The notes under the pieces were generated by a model, which saw only the letters and a program-made list of their open reading frames with translations, searched no databases and had not been told where the DNA came from. A DNA stretch of 64,000 bases from Tetracentron sinense (taxonomy: Eukaryota > Streptophyta > Magnoliopsida > Trochodendrales > Trochodendraceae): NCBI GenBank assembly GCA_015143295.1, contig CM026557.1, positions 32,683,965 to 32,747,964 on the forward strand, given 5' to 3'. How positions within the stretch are numbered: the stretch's first letter is position 1; every line of letters begins with the position of its first letter. Position numbers and translations under genes: made by a program. This document shows positions 54,004 to 64,000 of the stretch, in pieces.

Positions 54004-57000
54004 TCAATAGATGTCTTTAAGACTAGCCATGCCTAATTCTCTTCTTAAATTACTAAATCTTTCATAAGGAAGAGGTTTAGTAAATATGTCTGTAAGTTGG
54101 TTGTTAGTTTCAATAAATTCCAATATAACATCCTCATTTTAAACATGATCCCTTATGAAATGGTATCTAATTTCAATATGTTTGGTTCTTGAATGTTGAA
54201 TTGGATTCTTTTTCATACAAATAGCACTTGTATTATCGCATTTAATTGAAATTTTATCATAAAACAATTTAAAGTCCTCTAATTGTTGTTTCATGTAGAG
54301 AGTTTGAGTACACTAACTCTCAGCTGGTACATACTCAGCCTCAGCTGTTGATAGAGGTACAGAGTTTTGTTTCTTACAAGACCATGAAACCAAGGAGTGT
54401 CCTAAGAAGTGACATGAGCCACTAGTGCTCTTCTGATCAACTTTGCAACCAGCAAAGTCAGCATCAGAATAACTAACTAGTTCTAATGATGTGTTCTTAG
54501 GGTATCACAATCCTAGTTCAATTGTTTCAATTAAATATTTGAAAATTCTTTTAATAGCAGTTATATGTGATTCCTTAGGATTAGCTTAAAATCTAGCACA
54601 CATACACACTAAACATAATATCAGGTCTACTAGCAGTTAAGTATAATAAACTACCAATCATACCTCAATACTTTGTTTCTTCCACACTTAAGTCATTTTC
54701 ATCTTTATCTAGCTTTATAGTTGGACTCATGAGAATATTAGCATTCTTTGAGTTGTCCATCCCAAACTTTTTGAGTAGCTCTTTGGTGTACTTGGCTTGA
54801 TTTATGAAGATGTCTTCCTTAGATTGCTTGATTTGAAGTCTAATGAAGAAGTTCAATTCTCCCATCATGCTCATTTCAAATTCATCCTGCATGGACTTAA
54901 CAAATTCTTGAAAGAGAGTTTCATTAGTAGATCTAAAAATGATATCATCAACATAGATTTGAACTAAAAAAATATCATTATTTTTGGGTTTTATAACTAA
55001 GGTAGTATCTATTTTACCTCTAACAAACTTTTTTTCAAGAAGGAAACCACTAAGTCTATCATACCAGACTCTAGGAGCTTGCTTTAAATCATAAAGAGCT
55101 TTAGTGAGTTTGAATACATGATTAGGTATTTTATGATTTTCAAAGCAAGAGGGTTGTTCTACATAGACTTCCTCTTATAAAAATTCATTCAAGAAAGCAA
55201 TCTTAACATTCATTTGATAAAGTTTAAAATCTTTAAAGCTAGCATATACAAGTAATATCCTAATAGCTTCAAGTTTAGCAACAGGAGCAAAAGTTTCATC
55301 ATAGTCAATTCCTTTTTCTTGGTTGTATCCTTGAGCTACTAATCTAGCTTTATTTTTAACAATATTTCTTTCTTCATCCCTTTCATTTTTAAAAATCCAT
55401 TTAGTACCAATTATAGATTTGCTTTTAGGTCTAGGTATTAAATTTCATACTTGATTTATCTCAAATTGATTTAATTCTTATTGCATGACAATTCTCTATA
55501 ATTCATCATTAATTGCTTTAATAGCATTCTTAGGTTCAATTTGAGAGAGAAAAGCAAGGTTATTACAAATATTTCTTCTTGTTCTTACACCTTGTTCCAT
55601 GTTACTAAAAATTTGTTCTTTAGAATGATCTTTTATCAATCATCATGCCTTAGGAAGATGAATTTCATTTTCTTCTATATTTTCACCTAAGTTTTCATCT
55701 TCTAAGTTAATAGCATTATCTTCTTTATTGATTTCCAAGTTTGCAACATTTTTAGATAATTTTTCAACATTCTCAATTTGATCATCATCATCAAGAATTT
55801 TAGTTTTAAAAGGATTTGATTCATAAAAAATAACATGCATAGATTCTTCAACAATGAGTGAGGTTTTATTAAATACCCTATAAGCTTTGCTATTAGTAGA
55901 GTAACCAAGAAAAATTCTTTCAGTTGATTTTGGTTCAAATTTCTTTAAGTTTGGTTTACTTTTAAGAATAAAACATTTGCAATCAAATACTTTGAACTAC
56001 CCAATATTGGGTGATCTACCATGCCAAAGTTCATAAGAGGTTTTGTTTAATTTATTTCTAATAACCACTCTATTAATTACATAACAAAAAGTATTAATGG
56101 ATTCAGCCCAAAAATAGTTAGGTAAATTATGTTCATTTAACATGGTCATACTCATTTCTTACAATGATCTATTCTTTCTTTCAACAATTCCATTTTTGTT
56201 GAGGAGTTCTAGGGGGCGGAGGAATTATGGTTAAAACTATTTTCTTCACAAAAGGATTCAAGCTATTTATTCTTGAATTCTTCACCTCTATCACTTCTTA
56301 TAGAATTACTGAAGTAACATTTTACATTTTGCACTCTTTTACAGAATTTTTCAAATAAAACATGCACTTCACTTTTATGAGATAGAAATAGCACACAAGT
56401 GAATCTAGAGTAGCCATCTACAATAACAAAGGCATAGAGTTTTCCGGCTAAACTAGCAACATCATTAGGCCCAAAAAAATCCATATGTAATAATTCTAAT
56501 GGCCTAGAAGTGGATATTACAAGTTTCTTTTTGAAAAACGATTTTATTTGTTTTCTTAGTTGGCATGCATCACACATTTTGTCTTTAACAAGTTCTTTTC
56601 TAGATAATTTAGATAGTAAGTCCATACTTGCATGACCTAACCTCCTATGCCACGACCAACTAGTTTCATTAATAATAGAAAAACACATTAGATTTTGAGT
56701 GATTAGATCATCAAAATTAATTGTATAAAAATTTTCATATTTATGAGCTATGAACATGGTATTAATGTTATCTTTATCCTTAATGATGTAAACATTTGAT
56801 TTAAATGAAACATTTGGACTTTTGTCACACAATTGACTAATACTAATTAAGTTATGTTTAAGACCTTCAACAAGTAAGACATTCTCAATAAAAGTGGTAG
56901 AGTTCTTACCGACATTACCTATGCTGATGTCCTTTCCTTTTGCGTTGTCCCCAAAGATCACATGTCCTCCATCCTTTGGAGAGATTGAGATGAATAGCTC

Positions 57001-58801
57001 TTTGTTCCCTGACATGTGCCTTGAGCATCCACTATCCAAGAACCATCTTGTCTTGGAGGAGTTAGATTTCAAACAAACCTACAAGACAAAGTTTAAGTAA
57101 CTCCAACATATGTTCCTCCAGAAACCCACACAGTTTTGGATGGAACCCAAACTGATTTTTGAATAGTCTTAGGAGGGTGAGTTCCTTTTGGGACCCAAAC
57201 CATGTGTGGTCCTTTGTGGATGGTCTTGCAAGTGATTGATCCTTTTGGGGCCCAAATTTTCTTAATTATTTTCTTTCCATTAAATATAAAGAATGCTTTA
57301 AAAGGTGGGTTTAAAACATTTGTAGATTTTGAAAATAAGTTTTGATACTTTTTTTGTTTTGCAAAAGAGTTGTATCCAAGACCGGCCTTTCCAAAGACAC
57401 ATCTTTATTAGCTCAAAAGTCTTTCAAGATTATTTTCTCCCGTAAATAAAGTGTGAGCAATATTAGTCAAGTCAATGACTTTAGCTTTTAGCTCTTCACA
57501 CTCACAAGTTAATCCTTGGGGTGAATTTTGAAGTTCTTTTAACTTTTCATTTAAGACGTTTTTTTTTTTCAAGAATGATTTTCTCATTATGTAAATCATT
57601 TTTCTCTTTTAGTAAAGAATAATTTGAGTTTGAAAAAGAAATATTGTCTTTCTTGAGTTGTTTGTTTTTCTAACCAAGTTTTAGAAATTCAATGTAGAGA
57701 TCATCAAAAACTTCTCTAATTTCTTCATAAGATAAAGATTCATTAGGTGAAGAATTTACCTCTTCATTTTCAAGAGCCATAAGGCAAAGGTTGGTGACTT
57801 CTTCCTCACTTGAATTGTCATGCGACCCACTTCCTTCGGAGTCGTTCCAAGTAGCCTTCGTAGCCTCTTTCTTGAATCTTTGGTCTTTCTTTAGTTGAGG
57901 ACACTCGATCTTGATGTGTCCTAGCTTCTTACACTCATAGCAAATGATTTGCTCATTTTTGCTTGATTCTCCTTTAGCTATCTCCTTGGAGAATTCTCTT
58001 TTGCAAGGTCTTTTCTTGTGCTTCAAGAACTTCTTGAACTTCCTTACCATTAGAGCAATTTCATCATCTTCATCACTCTCTTCTTCCTCACTTTCTTGAG
58101 TGGTCTTCAAGGCAAGTCCCTTCTTCGTTTTTGGTTCATCTTCTTGATCCTTCATAATGACCTCGTGTATCATGAGAGATCCAAGAAGCTTATCCATTGG
58201 AAGTTTGGTCAAATCCTTAGCTTCTTGAATGGCGGTGACTTTGGAACCCCAACTTTTTGGGAGTGAGCGAAGAACTTTTCTAACATTCTCTGCATTTGAG
58301 TACACTTACCAAGAGATTTTAGTCCATTCAAGACATTGGTAAGCGAGTAAACATGTCTCCTATGGATTCTTCTTTTTCTATTTTAAAAAGTTCATACTTA
58401 TGAACTAACATACTTAATTTTTCTTCTTTCACTTGATTTTTGCCTTCATATGTGGCTTGGAGTTTGTCCCATATTTCCTTAGCCGAATCACATCCGAAGA
58501 TTCTATTAAACTCTTGTGGACTTAAGGCACAATACAAATTGCTAATTGTCTTAGCATTTGTTTGGATGAGTTTAATATCAGTCTCATTCCATTTATCTTC
58601 TGTTTTAGGAATTCTAATACCATCTACTACTTTGTGAGGTAGGTGAGGTCCTTTGACAATGACTTTCCAACAGTCATAGTCAGGAGCTTGGAGATAAATC
58701 ATCATCCTGATTTTTCAATAGTTATAGTTTTCTCCATTGAACAACGGAGGTCAGGTAGTCGATTGACCCTCTCCTAAGGTAGTAGCAAATATATTTGCCA
58801 T
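54004..58801 (-). pseudogene. SIRE gag-pol
   Basis: The ATG at 58801 begins MANIFATT; TGA at 58715-58717 replaces the Trp of the conserved NYxxWK motif. The gag core (DYDCWKVIVKGP, EIWDKLQATYEG), zinc knuckle CYECKKLGHIKIEC (57900-57945), protease RWFLDSGCSRHMSG, pre-integrase LGHASMDLLSKLS and CDACQLRKQ, integrase LLHMDFFGP with RSDRGEEF, RT active site YVDDI (54945-54960), and the RNase H end DIFTKPLPYERF to TGA at 54004-54006. Gag and protease-integrase have long open parts; RT and RNase H (56260-54004) are broken by frameshifts and stops. Confidence 0.92.
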
Positions 58802-58848
58802 AGATGGATCTTTAACTCAAGATGGTTAAATCCGAAATAGAGCACTAA

Positions 58849-58861
58849 GCTCTGATACCAA
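58849..58861 (-). other. SIRE primer-binding site
   Basis: Minus strand TTGGTATCAGAGC, four bases from the LTR end at 58866. Confidence 0.9.
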
Positions 58862-58865
58862 TTGA

Positions 58866-59180
58866 TGCCCAGATAATGGAACCTAGAGGGGGGGGGTGAA
58901 TAGGGTTTATGGCAAATTAAAAATGTTCTAGGTGATTTTAGAGGAAATAAAAATTTATCACAGCAACTACCAAGTAAAATCAGAGATAAAAAATAGAGAG
59001 ATGGGTAAAGATACCAGACACCAAATATGTTATCGGGGTTCAGCAACTTGCCTACGTCCCCGCCTTTAAGCTTTCCCGCTTCAAGGCTTTTCACACAATT
59101 CACTAATCGTACTCTTCTTTTCCGACAGAGAGCAAGCTTTACAATCCTTTTTCAGGCTCAGGAAAAACCTCTACAATCCT
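58866..59180 (-). repeat. SIRE 5' LTR, truncated
   Basis: Matches 49668-49995 (TGCCCAGATAATGG onward) with scattered differences and stops at CTACAATCCT, where the next element begins. Confidence 0.9.
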
Positions 59181-59624
59181 TGTAAGCACCCAATTTTTAC
59201 ACCCCCCAAATCCTAGGATGAACCCTGGTGAAATCCTAAGCCCTAGGACAACCCTAGTAACACCCGAAACCCTAAAAACCCTAGGTAAACTCTCTTGGGC
59301 TCAAGGCCCATTAGTATTTCAAAACCCTAAACCTAGACCAAACCCTAGACCTAGCCCTAGACCAAACCCTAGACCTAGCCTTGACTAAACCTTAGCCCAA
59401 CCCTAGGAAAAACCCTATGGACTCAAGGCCCGTTCAAAATCCTCAAAAAACCAAAGCCCAAGCCTTTAGGGCCCAACCTTGGGCCCACCTCACCCATGAG
59501 GACCACATGGGTGGGACCCACACCCTCCAAAACCGAGAATGGGCTGGAATTGCCCAAAGTAGTTGCCCACAACCCTTTTGGGCCAAGTGGGATTGGGCCT
59601 GGCCCAAAATGACAATAAAAATTT

Positions 59625-59833
59625 AATGTCGGTAATCGAATTACCTACATTCCAAATAAGCTTGATTTTGGAATAGAGGTAATTCAATTACCGACATTCC
59701 TAGTTCTGCAGGTTTTGCGTATGCAGGCTCCCCTGCAGCTGCTCCAGTCGCTTGGGACCTCCCCCATTGGCCCCTGGACCTTCCTAAATACCCTTAATAC
59801 CCCTGGGGGGTCCTCCACCCTCCTCTATAAATT
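59625..59833 (+). promoter_or_regulatory. Two palindromes and TATA box, Ogre/Tat LTR
   Basis: Near-palindromes centred at 59638 and 59685 share the core GGTAATCGAATTACC or GGTAATTCAATTACC with outer arms AATG..CATT. TATA box CTATAAATT (59825-59833) lies about 130 bases downstream. Confidence 0.5.
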
Positions 59834-60357
59834 CCACACCACCCCCATGCAAACTTCACTCCCATTTTCCACGATGAAACCCTGTCAAAACTAAAACCAT
59901 AACCTTACCTTAGCTCCACCCTTGGATCTTCATCCTCAGACCCTACCTGGCTTCCACGACCTGCCAAGCACCACCGTGCACCTCTGTCCTAGCTCCACCA
60001 CCACTGTAGCTGAGCCCCACCCCTTGCACAGCCACTGTCACAGTGCGCCAGAGGGTAGGGATCACCCCTCACCCTCTTCTCTTGCTTTGTAAATGTAAGG
60101 GACTCCTGGTCCTACTCCAGGGGTTCCCTTTTCCCTTTCCTTTGCTTACAATAGTCGTTACAGTCAAGGATAGGGCCTCCCCATCTTCTTCATAGGTGCG
60201 GGGTATACCTTGAGACTTATCTCAGGTGCAACACCCCCCACTGTGCGTGGTAACTCTAGAAAGGCTTGGGGGTCCCTCAGGCGATGAGGAAACCCCGTAA
60301 ACCCTTGCTCATGCATAATACAATGGAGAAAAACCATTTTTTGCAGGAACTGCTAGT

Positions 60358-60380
60358 GGTCGGTAATCACATTACCGACC
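60358..60380 (+). repeat. Perfect palindrome, GGTAATC core
   Basis: Eleven-base arms GGTCGGTAATC and GATTACCGACC-type around one centre base. Downstream of the TATA box, inside the LTR. Confidence 0.7.
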
Positions 60381-60809
60381 CTCTGAAATTAGCCTAAAAA
60401 CCCTCTGCCCCATTCAGTTTACCGACACTTGGGCTTATTTTTGCAGTAACTTCGGGCCCCTGTGGGGCCCACATACCTTGTGCTCTGGGATCCACCTCAG
60501 GCTTGCTGGAAAGCCCTTGACCCCCTCTAGCTCCCTGCAAAATTTCAGGGCCTAACTCAAAGGTTAACCCCAGTTACCAGTTCCCTGAACTCAGGTTAAA
60601 ACCTGTTCAGAGTGTCGACAGTCCAACTGCCGACCTTATAGTGTTTGTTTTTGTTAACTTTGGGCCCCACACCTGGCCTATTCAGAGGCTGCTACCTGGT
60701 CCATTGGAAAGATGGTATTTCAGGCTATCTGTTCATGCTTTTATTTCACCCAGGGGTGACCCCTAACTCTAGTTAATACCCTCACAAACCTTGGTTAAAA
60801 ATTTACAGA

Positions 60810-60836
60810 AATGGAGGTAATCGGATTACCTCCATT
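60810..60836 (+). repeat. Perfect 27-bp palindrome, GGTAATC core
   Basis: Thirteen-base arms (AATGGAGGTAATC and its complement) about a single G. Fourth copy of the GGTAAT..ATTACC motif in this LTR. Confidence 0.75.
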
Positions 60837-61748
60837 ACGTAAAATTTTGATTTTGGGCTTTGTGCAGTGCCCAAACCTGGTAGGAGGCCACTCTAGGCCC
60901 TGCCATATCCTTTGGACCCACCCTTGACTCACCATAACCCTAAACCATGGTTAAAGTGGCTCCCGGTTAACATTTAACTATGGTTAAGCACCACTTAACC
61001 CCACAAAAAATATGAAATTTTTTTTAAAAATCCATAAAAATACAAAAGACCAAAAAATCATTATCTTGGACTTTTTAATCCTGGTTAGCATCCCTAACCA
61101 CGGTTAACACTCTCTTAACCCCGGTTAGCAATCCTAACCCTCAGTTAACACTCTCTAAACCCCGGTTAGCAACCTTAACCCTCGGTTAACACATCCCTCG
61201 GCCTACCGGGTCTCACCTTAGTCTACTGGACTACCCCTCGGCCTACCGGGCCCCAACCCTTTGCACATTGACCAACCTCGGTCAAGCAAAACCCTAATCT
61301 ACCGGATTAGGTCCATTAACCGCCTTTTGGTGCACACAAACACGCCCCCTCGCCTTAGCACAGGCTCAAGTGCCAGAACTACGCTCAGTCTGATCTCACC
61401 CCTAGGTGAGTACGTAGGCAATCCAACTCGGATTCCACCTAGCTTCCCTAGCTTACTTTGCTTATTTTTCTTGGATTAGCATTTCATTAAACACTTTGGC
61501 ATTTAATTAATTTTGAGATTATAGTTGGCTTAATTTTAGGGAGTAGGTTACCATTTCTTAAATGGGGGTCTTGAGGTGCCAACACCTTCCCCAGGGCTTA
61601 ATCGAACCACTTATCCTAATCTTTGATAGACCATTTGCCTTATCCAACTAATTTTTTACCCGGGACCTGTCCCTAAGAATGAATAGGTGGTGACTCTTAA
61701 GTCAATTTGCTCTTGTGTGAGCGGATCCAAAACCCGTGGTCACAGCTC

Positions 61749-61766
61749 TGGCGACTCTGCTAGGGA
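61749..61766 (+). other. Ogre/Tat primer-binding site
   Basis: TGGCGACTCTGCTAGGGA, four bases after the LTR end. Resembles the Arg-tRNA primer sites of Ogre/Tat elements. Confidence 0.75.
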
Positions 61767-62251
61767 TATTTGAGGTTCAACCCGGAACCTAGGTTTAAGC
61801 CAAAACAAACATCAAAATTCATCAAATGCCTTAGTGTTTAGGTTAATACTAACCACTTTTACACATCTTTGTTGATTTGTGTATTGTGCCTTTCATTCAC
61901 TCATAATAGTGTAATCAAACCCGATACCTATTAGTCAGGCTTATTACATTAACGGCCGCTGGATGACGATCCTCGGTGTCAGTGGCTTTAAAGTCTTGGA
62001 GGTCCGCGGAACTTGCCTGTTGGGTGATGATCCTCAGAAAACGGTTCTCAACGCTCCCGCTTACACCAATCATCCCTTTTCAGGTTTACCGGGAAGTAGC
62101 ATATACGGTGTTAAGTGACCCCCACATCCTTAGGAACACACTTGCATACACCTGCATGCATACATTTAACCCAGGCTAGGGTATAATCTACAAACAGTCT
62201 AATTTAGAAGGGTCCCTTAACCCTAACTTGTTTGCACCCTATACCTGTCCC
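61767..62251 (+). other. Ogre/Tat leader, truncated
   Basis: Non-coding leader after the primer site. No gag start recognised before it is cut by the next LTR at 62252. Confidence 0.6.
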
Positions 62252-64000
62252 TGTAACGATCCCAAAATCCTACAAGGCTAAAATAAAACTTTGGAATCGT
62301 CACATTACATAAACTTGCTTAAAATCCATACATACAAGGCATACTACACGAGTCTCCAAAAATGAGGATAATAAAATTTCGATCATTAAAGTCAAACCAT
62401 CCTGTACAATAATAGTCCACACACCATAGCTCCTCATAACGAAATAGTCTAAAACATCCACCCGGTAAATAACTAAGACAACATCAACTAGAAGTCAAAA
62501 GTCTAATACAAACTTCTCTTCCAAAAAGAAATGCTAAAACTACTCAATAGGGATAACTGTCAAATTCCTTAGCCTCTTCCTCAGGAAGCTCACCTTCTCC
62601 CTCTTCTTCGGTGTACACCTCCTCGGTCCACGGCTCTCCTCCTAAACCTGAAGACAATGACAGGTCGACTGAGCATAGAATACTCAGTGGATAAACAAAC
62701 TAACAACAACATAAAATAGCATGAGCAATAACAATATCATAACTCGGTTTATCTAAGCTTAATCATAATAACTTCACGTAAAATAGGCATAATTAGAATG
62801 CGTAGCATATGACATGTCATAACATCATCTTGACTCGTGTACTTGAGCAATTCTTATCCATGAACTTATCTTAACATATGCCTAGACTTATACATGCATG
62901 ATTCATAGTGTGTTTGTCCCGTCAACGCATAATTCATAGTGTTTTGTCCCGGCAACGCATAATTCATAGTGTACGACAACACATAGAGTGGATGTTCGTA
63001 ATGGGGGATAATTCTTTCATAGCATAACATTAGTGCGACAATGTGTAGAGTGGATGTTCGTAGTGGGGGATCATTCTTTCATGGCATAATTCGTAACATA
63101 TTTGTATCCAATGCATGTATGCTTGGGAGACAAGTAGACTCATGAGACTTGAATACTTACCATGCGAGTGCACGTGTGCTTGAGTGTCGTGATTGGAATT
63201 CAAATAAGTCATCCCTTAGATTTCAATCTTCCATTAGGAAACTCCGTTAGGTTACATCTCCCTAATTAGAGAATTCCCAAAGTGGAGGAATTTCCTCTAA
63301 GGTTTGGCCTACCCGAATACCGATCACCATATAAGTAAATAGAGCATAATTTATCATAACAACACAATATTCATTTAACTTAATTTCTTCATAATCAAAA
63401 GCACCATACTAATATTTAGCATTCTTAGACATTTCAACAAACATGTAGAGTGCGTTAATTATGCATACTTTGCCATTTCCCATTCTTAACATTCCATCAC
63501 ACAATAATCCATCCACACAACCCAAACATACTCCATATCCATATATTCATTCCATTCCTCCATAGTATTTCACTTCCTCCGTTCAATCCATCCATAGTAT
63601 AAATCCATTTTCATCTCTAGTAAGCTTAATCCATACATAATTAGGGAAAACAAATCAAATTATCCTTTCTATCATTCATATTAGACTAATATTCATCAAA
63701 CTTCATTAATAGAGTTGAGTTAGGGAGTTTATCGACCTTAGGAATCCTTCCCTTGGATTTAAAACGCTCCCGAGGTGATTTGGGGAAGCTTTGACGACGA
63801 TCTCCAAGCTTTCCTCTCAATCTTCTAGCAATCTCCTTCTTCTCCAAACAACCCCTCTCTCAAAACCCTAGGTTTTCTCCCCCTTTTTACCAAATTAGGT
63901 TAGAAATAGGTAGAGTATTTTAATATCTCGAGTAGGACCCCCTATTTATAGCCCCAAGGGTTGAGAACGAAAAGACCTAAAAGTCCTTACTAAAATTCTG
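62252..64000 (-). mobile_element. Gypsy-2-family LTR, cut by the window end
   Basis: Starts TGTAACGATCCCAAAATCC on the plus strand and follows the gypsy-2 LTR throughout with moderate divergence, including a TATA box CTATAAATAG near 63939-63948. It ends at ACTAAAATTCTG, the point that in gypsy-2 lies about 20 bases before the palindrome array. The shared CGTAATG and GGCATAATTC tracts near 62900-63090 form a diverged local repeat. Confidence 0.88.

Larger units (their letters stand above)
49668..59180 (-). mobile_element. SIRE-type copia retrotransposon with env-like ORF, 5' LTR truncated
   Basis: Minus strand. The 3' LTR is 49668-51061 (plus-strand ends TGCCCAG and GGCTAACA). The 5' LTR is present only from 58866 to 59180, where an Ogre/Tat LTR interrupts it. 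The primer site is at 58849-58861. Gag-pol runs from 58801 to 54004, then an extra 662-codon ORF (53508-51520) lies between pol and the 3' LTR, the layout of the SIRE/Maximus lineage. The polypurine tract (AAAAATGGGGAGATTG) is of SIRE type. Confidence 0.92.
59181..61744 (+). mobile_element. Ogre/Tat-type gypsy 5' LTR
   Basis: Starts TGTAAGCACCC and ends CGTGGTCACA (2,564 bases), directly followed by a primer site TGGCGACTCTGCTAGGGA. TATA box CTATAAATT is at 59825-59833. The LTR is C-rich with CCCTAGAC/AAACCCTA repeats (59225-59420) and four palindromes built on GGTAATCnnATTACC. The Arg-tRNA-like primer site and large LTR point to the Ogre/Tat lineage. The matching 3' LTR is outside the window. 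Confidence 0.8.

Noticed and set aside
59225-59420. Telomere-like CCCTAA repeats
   Set aside because: Units are irregular (CCCTAGAC, CCTAGCC) and lie within an Ogre/Tat LTR; no perfect CCCTAAA array exists.

Overview
The window is plant nuclear DNA, almost certainly from a flowering plant with a repeat-rich genome. It holds no intact host gene. Evidence: initiator-Met tRNA primer sites (TGGTATCAGAGC), Ty3/gypsy elements resembling the Tekay/Del lineage, a SIRE-type copia element with an env-like ORF, an Ogre/Tat-type LTR with an Arg-tRNA-like primer site, CACTA, hAT, Mutator-like and Tourist-like DNA transposons, SINEs, and remnants of a CYP98A-type cytochrome P450.

Left (1-10400): LTR pieces of old copia elements on the minus strand (1-4036), poorly resolved sequence, the right end of a CACTA element (to 6215), two MITEs with 9-bp target-site duplications (6524-6813; 8049-9237, the second carrying a nested Tourist-like MITE with TTA duplication), and a hAT relative (9345-about 10127).

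Centre (10403-34840): one minus-strand CYP98A-like pseudogene cut up by nested insertions. A copia element (10452-31971, duplication TCGGA) sits in the last exon. That copia carries a CACTA element (12615-18214, duplication TCT) in its protease/pre-integrase region and a 8.7-kb gypsy element (22623-31321) in its 3' LTR. A hAT element (33135-34152, duplication TGCACCAT) sits in exon 2, a SINE in the probable intron 2, and a 214-bp MITE (34896-35109) just upstream of the start.

Right (35837-64000): a nearly intact minus-strand gypsy element (35837-45066, duplication ATTCT) whose spliced gag-pol frame is 1,509 codons with four nonsense changes and no frameshift. Then MITE and SINE debris, and a chain of elements each inserted into the previous one: hAT fragment, Tekay-like LTR, SIRE element, Ogre/Tat LTR, Tekay-like LTR, running off the window.

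Most unusual signal: several unrelated LTR families carry arrays of family-specific 14-15 bp palindromes, usually spaced about 20-21 bp or larger near-multiples of a helical turn, upstream of a CTATAAA-type TATA box. The SIRE element repeats its own LTR palindrome internally, just upstream of a TATA-like box and the env-like ORF, which suggests a second promoter. Second, both complete gypsy elements share a short phase-1 intron between the gag zinc knuckle and the protease.
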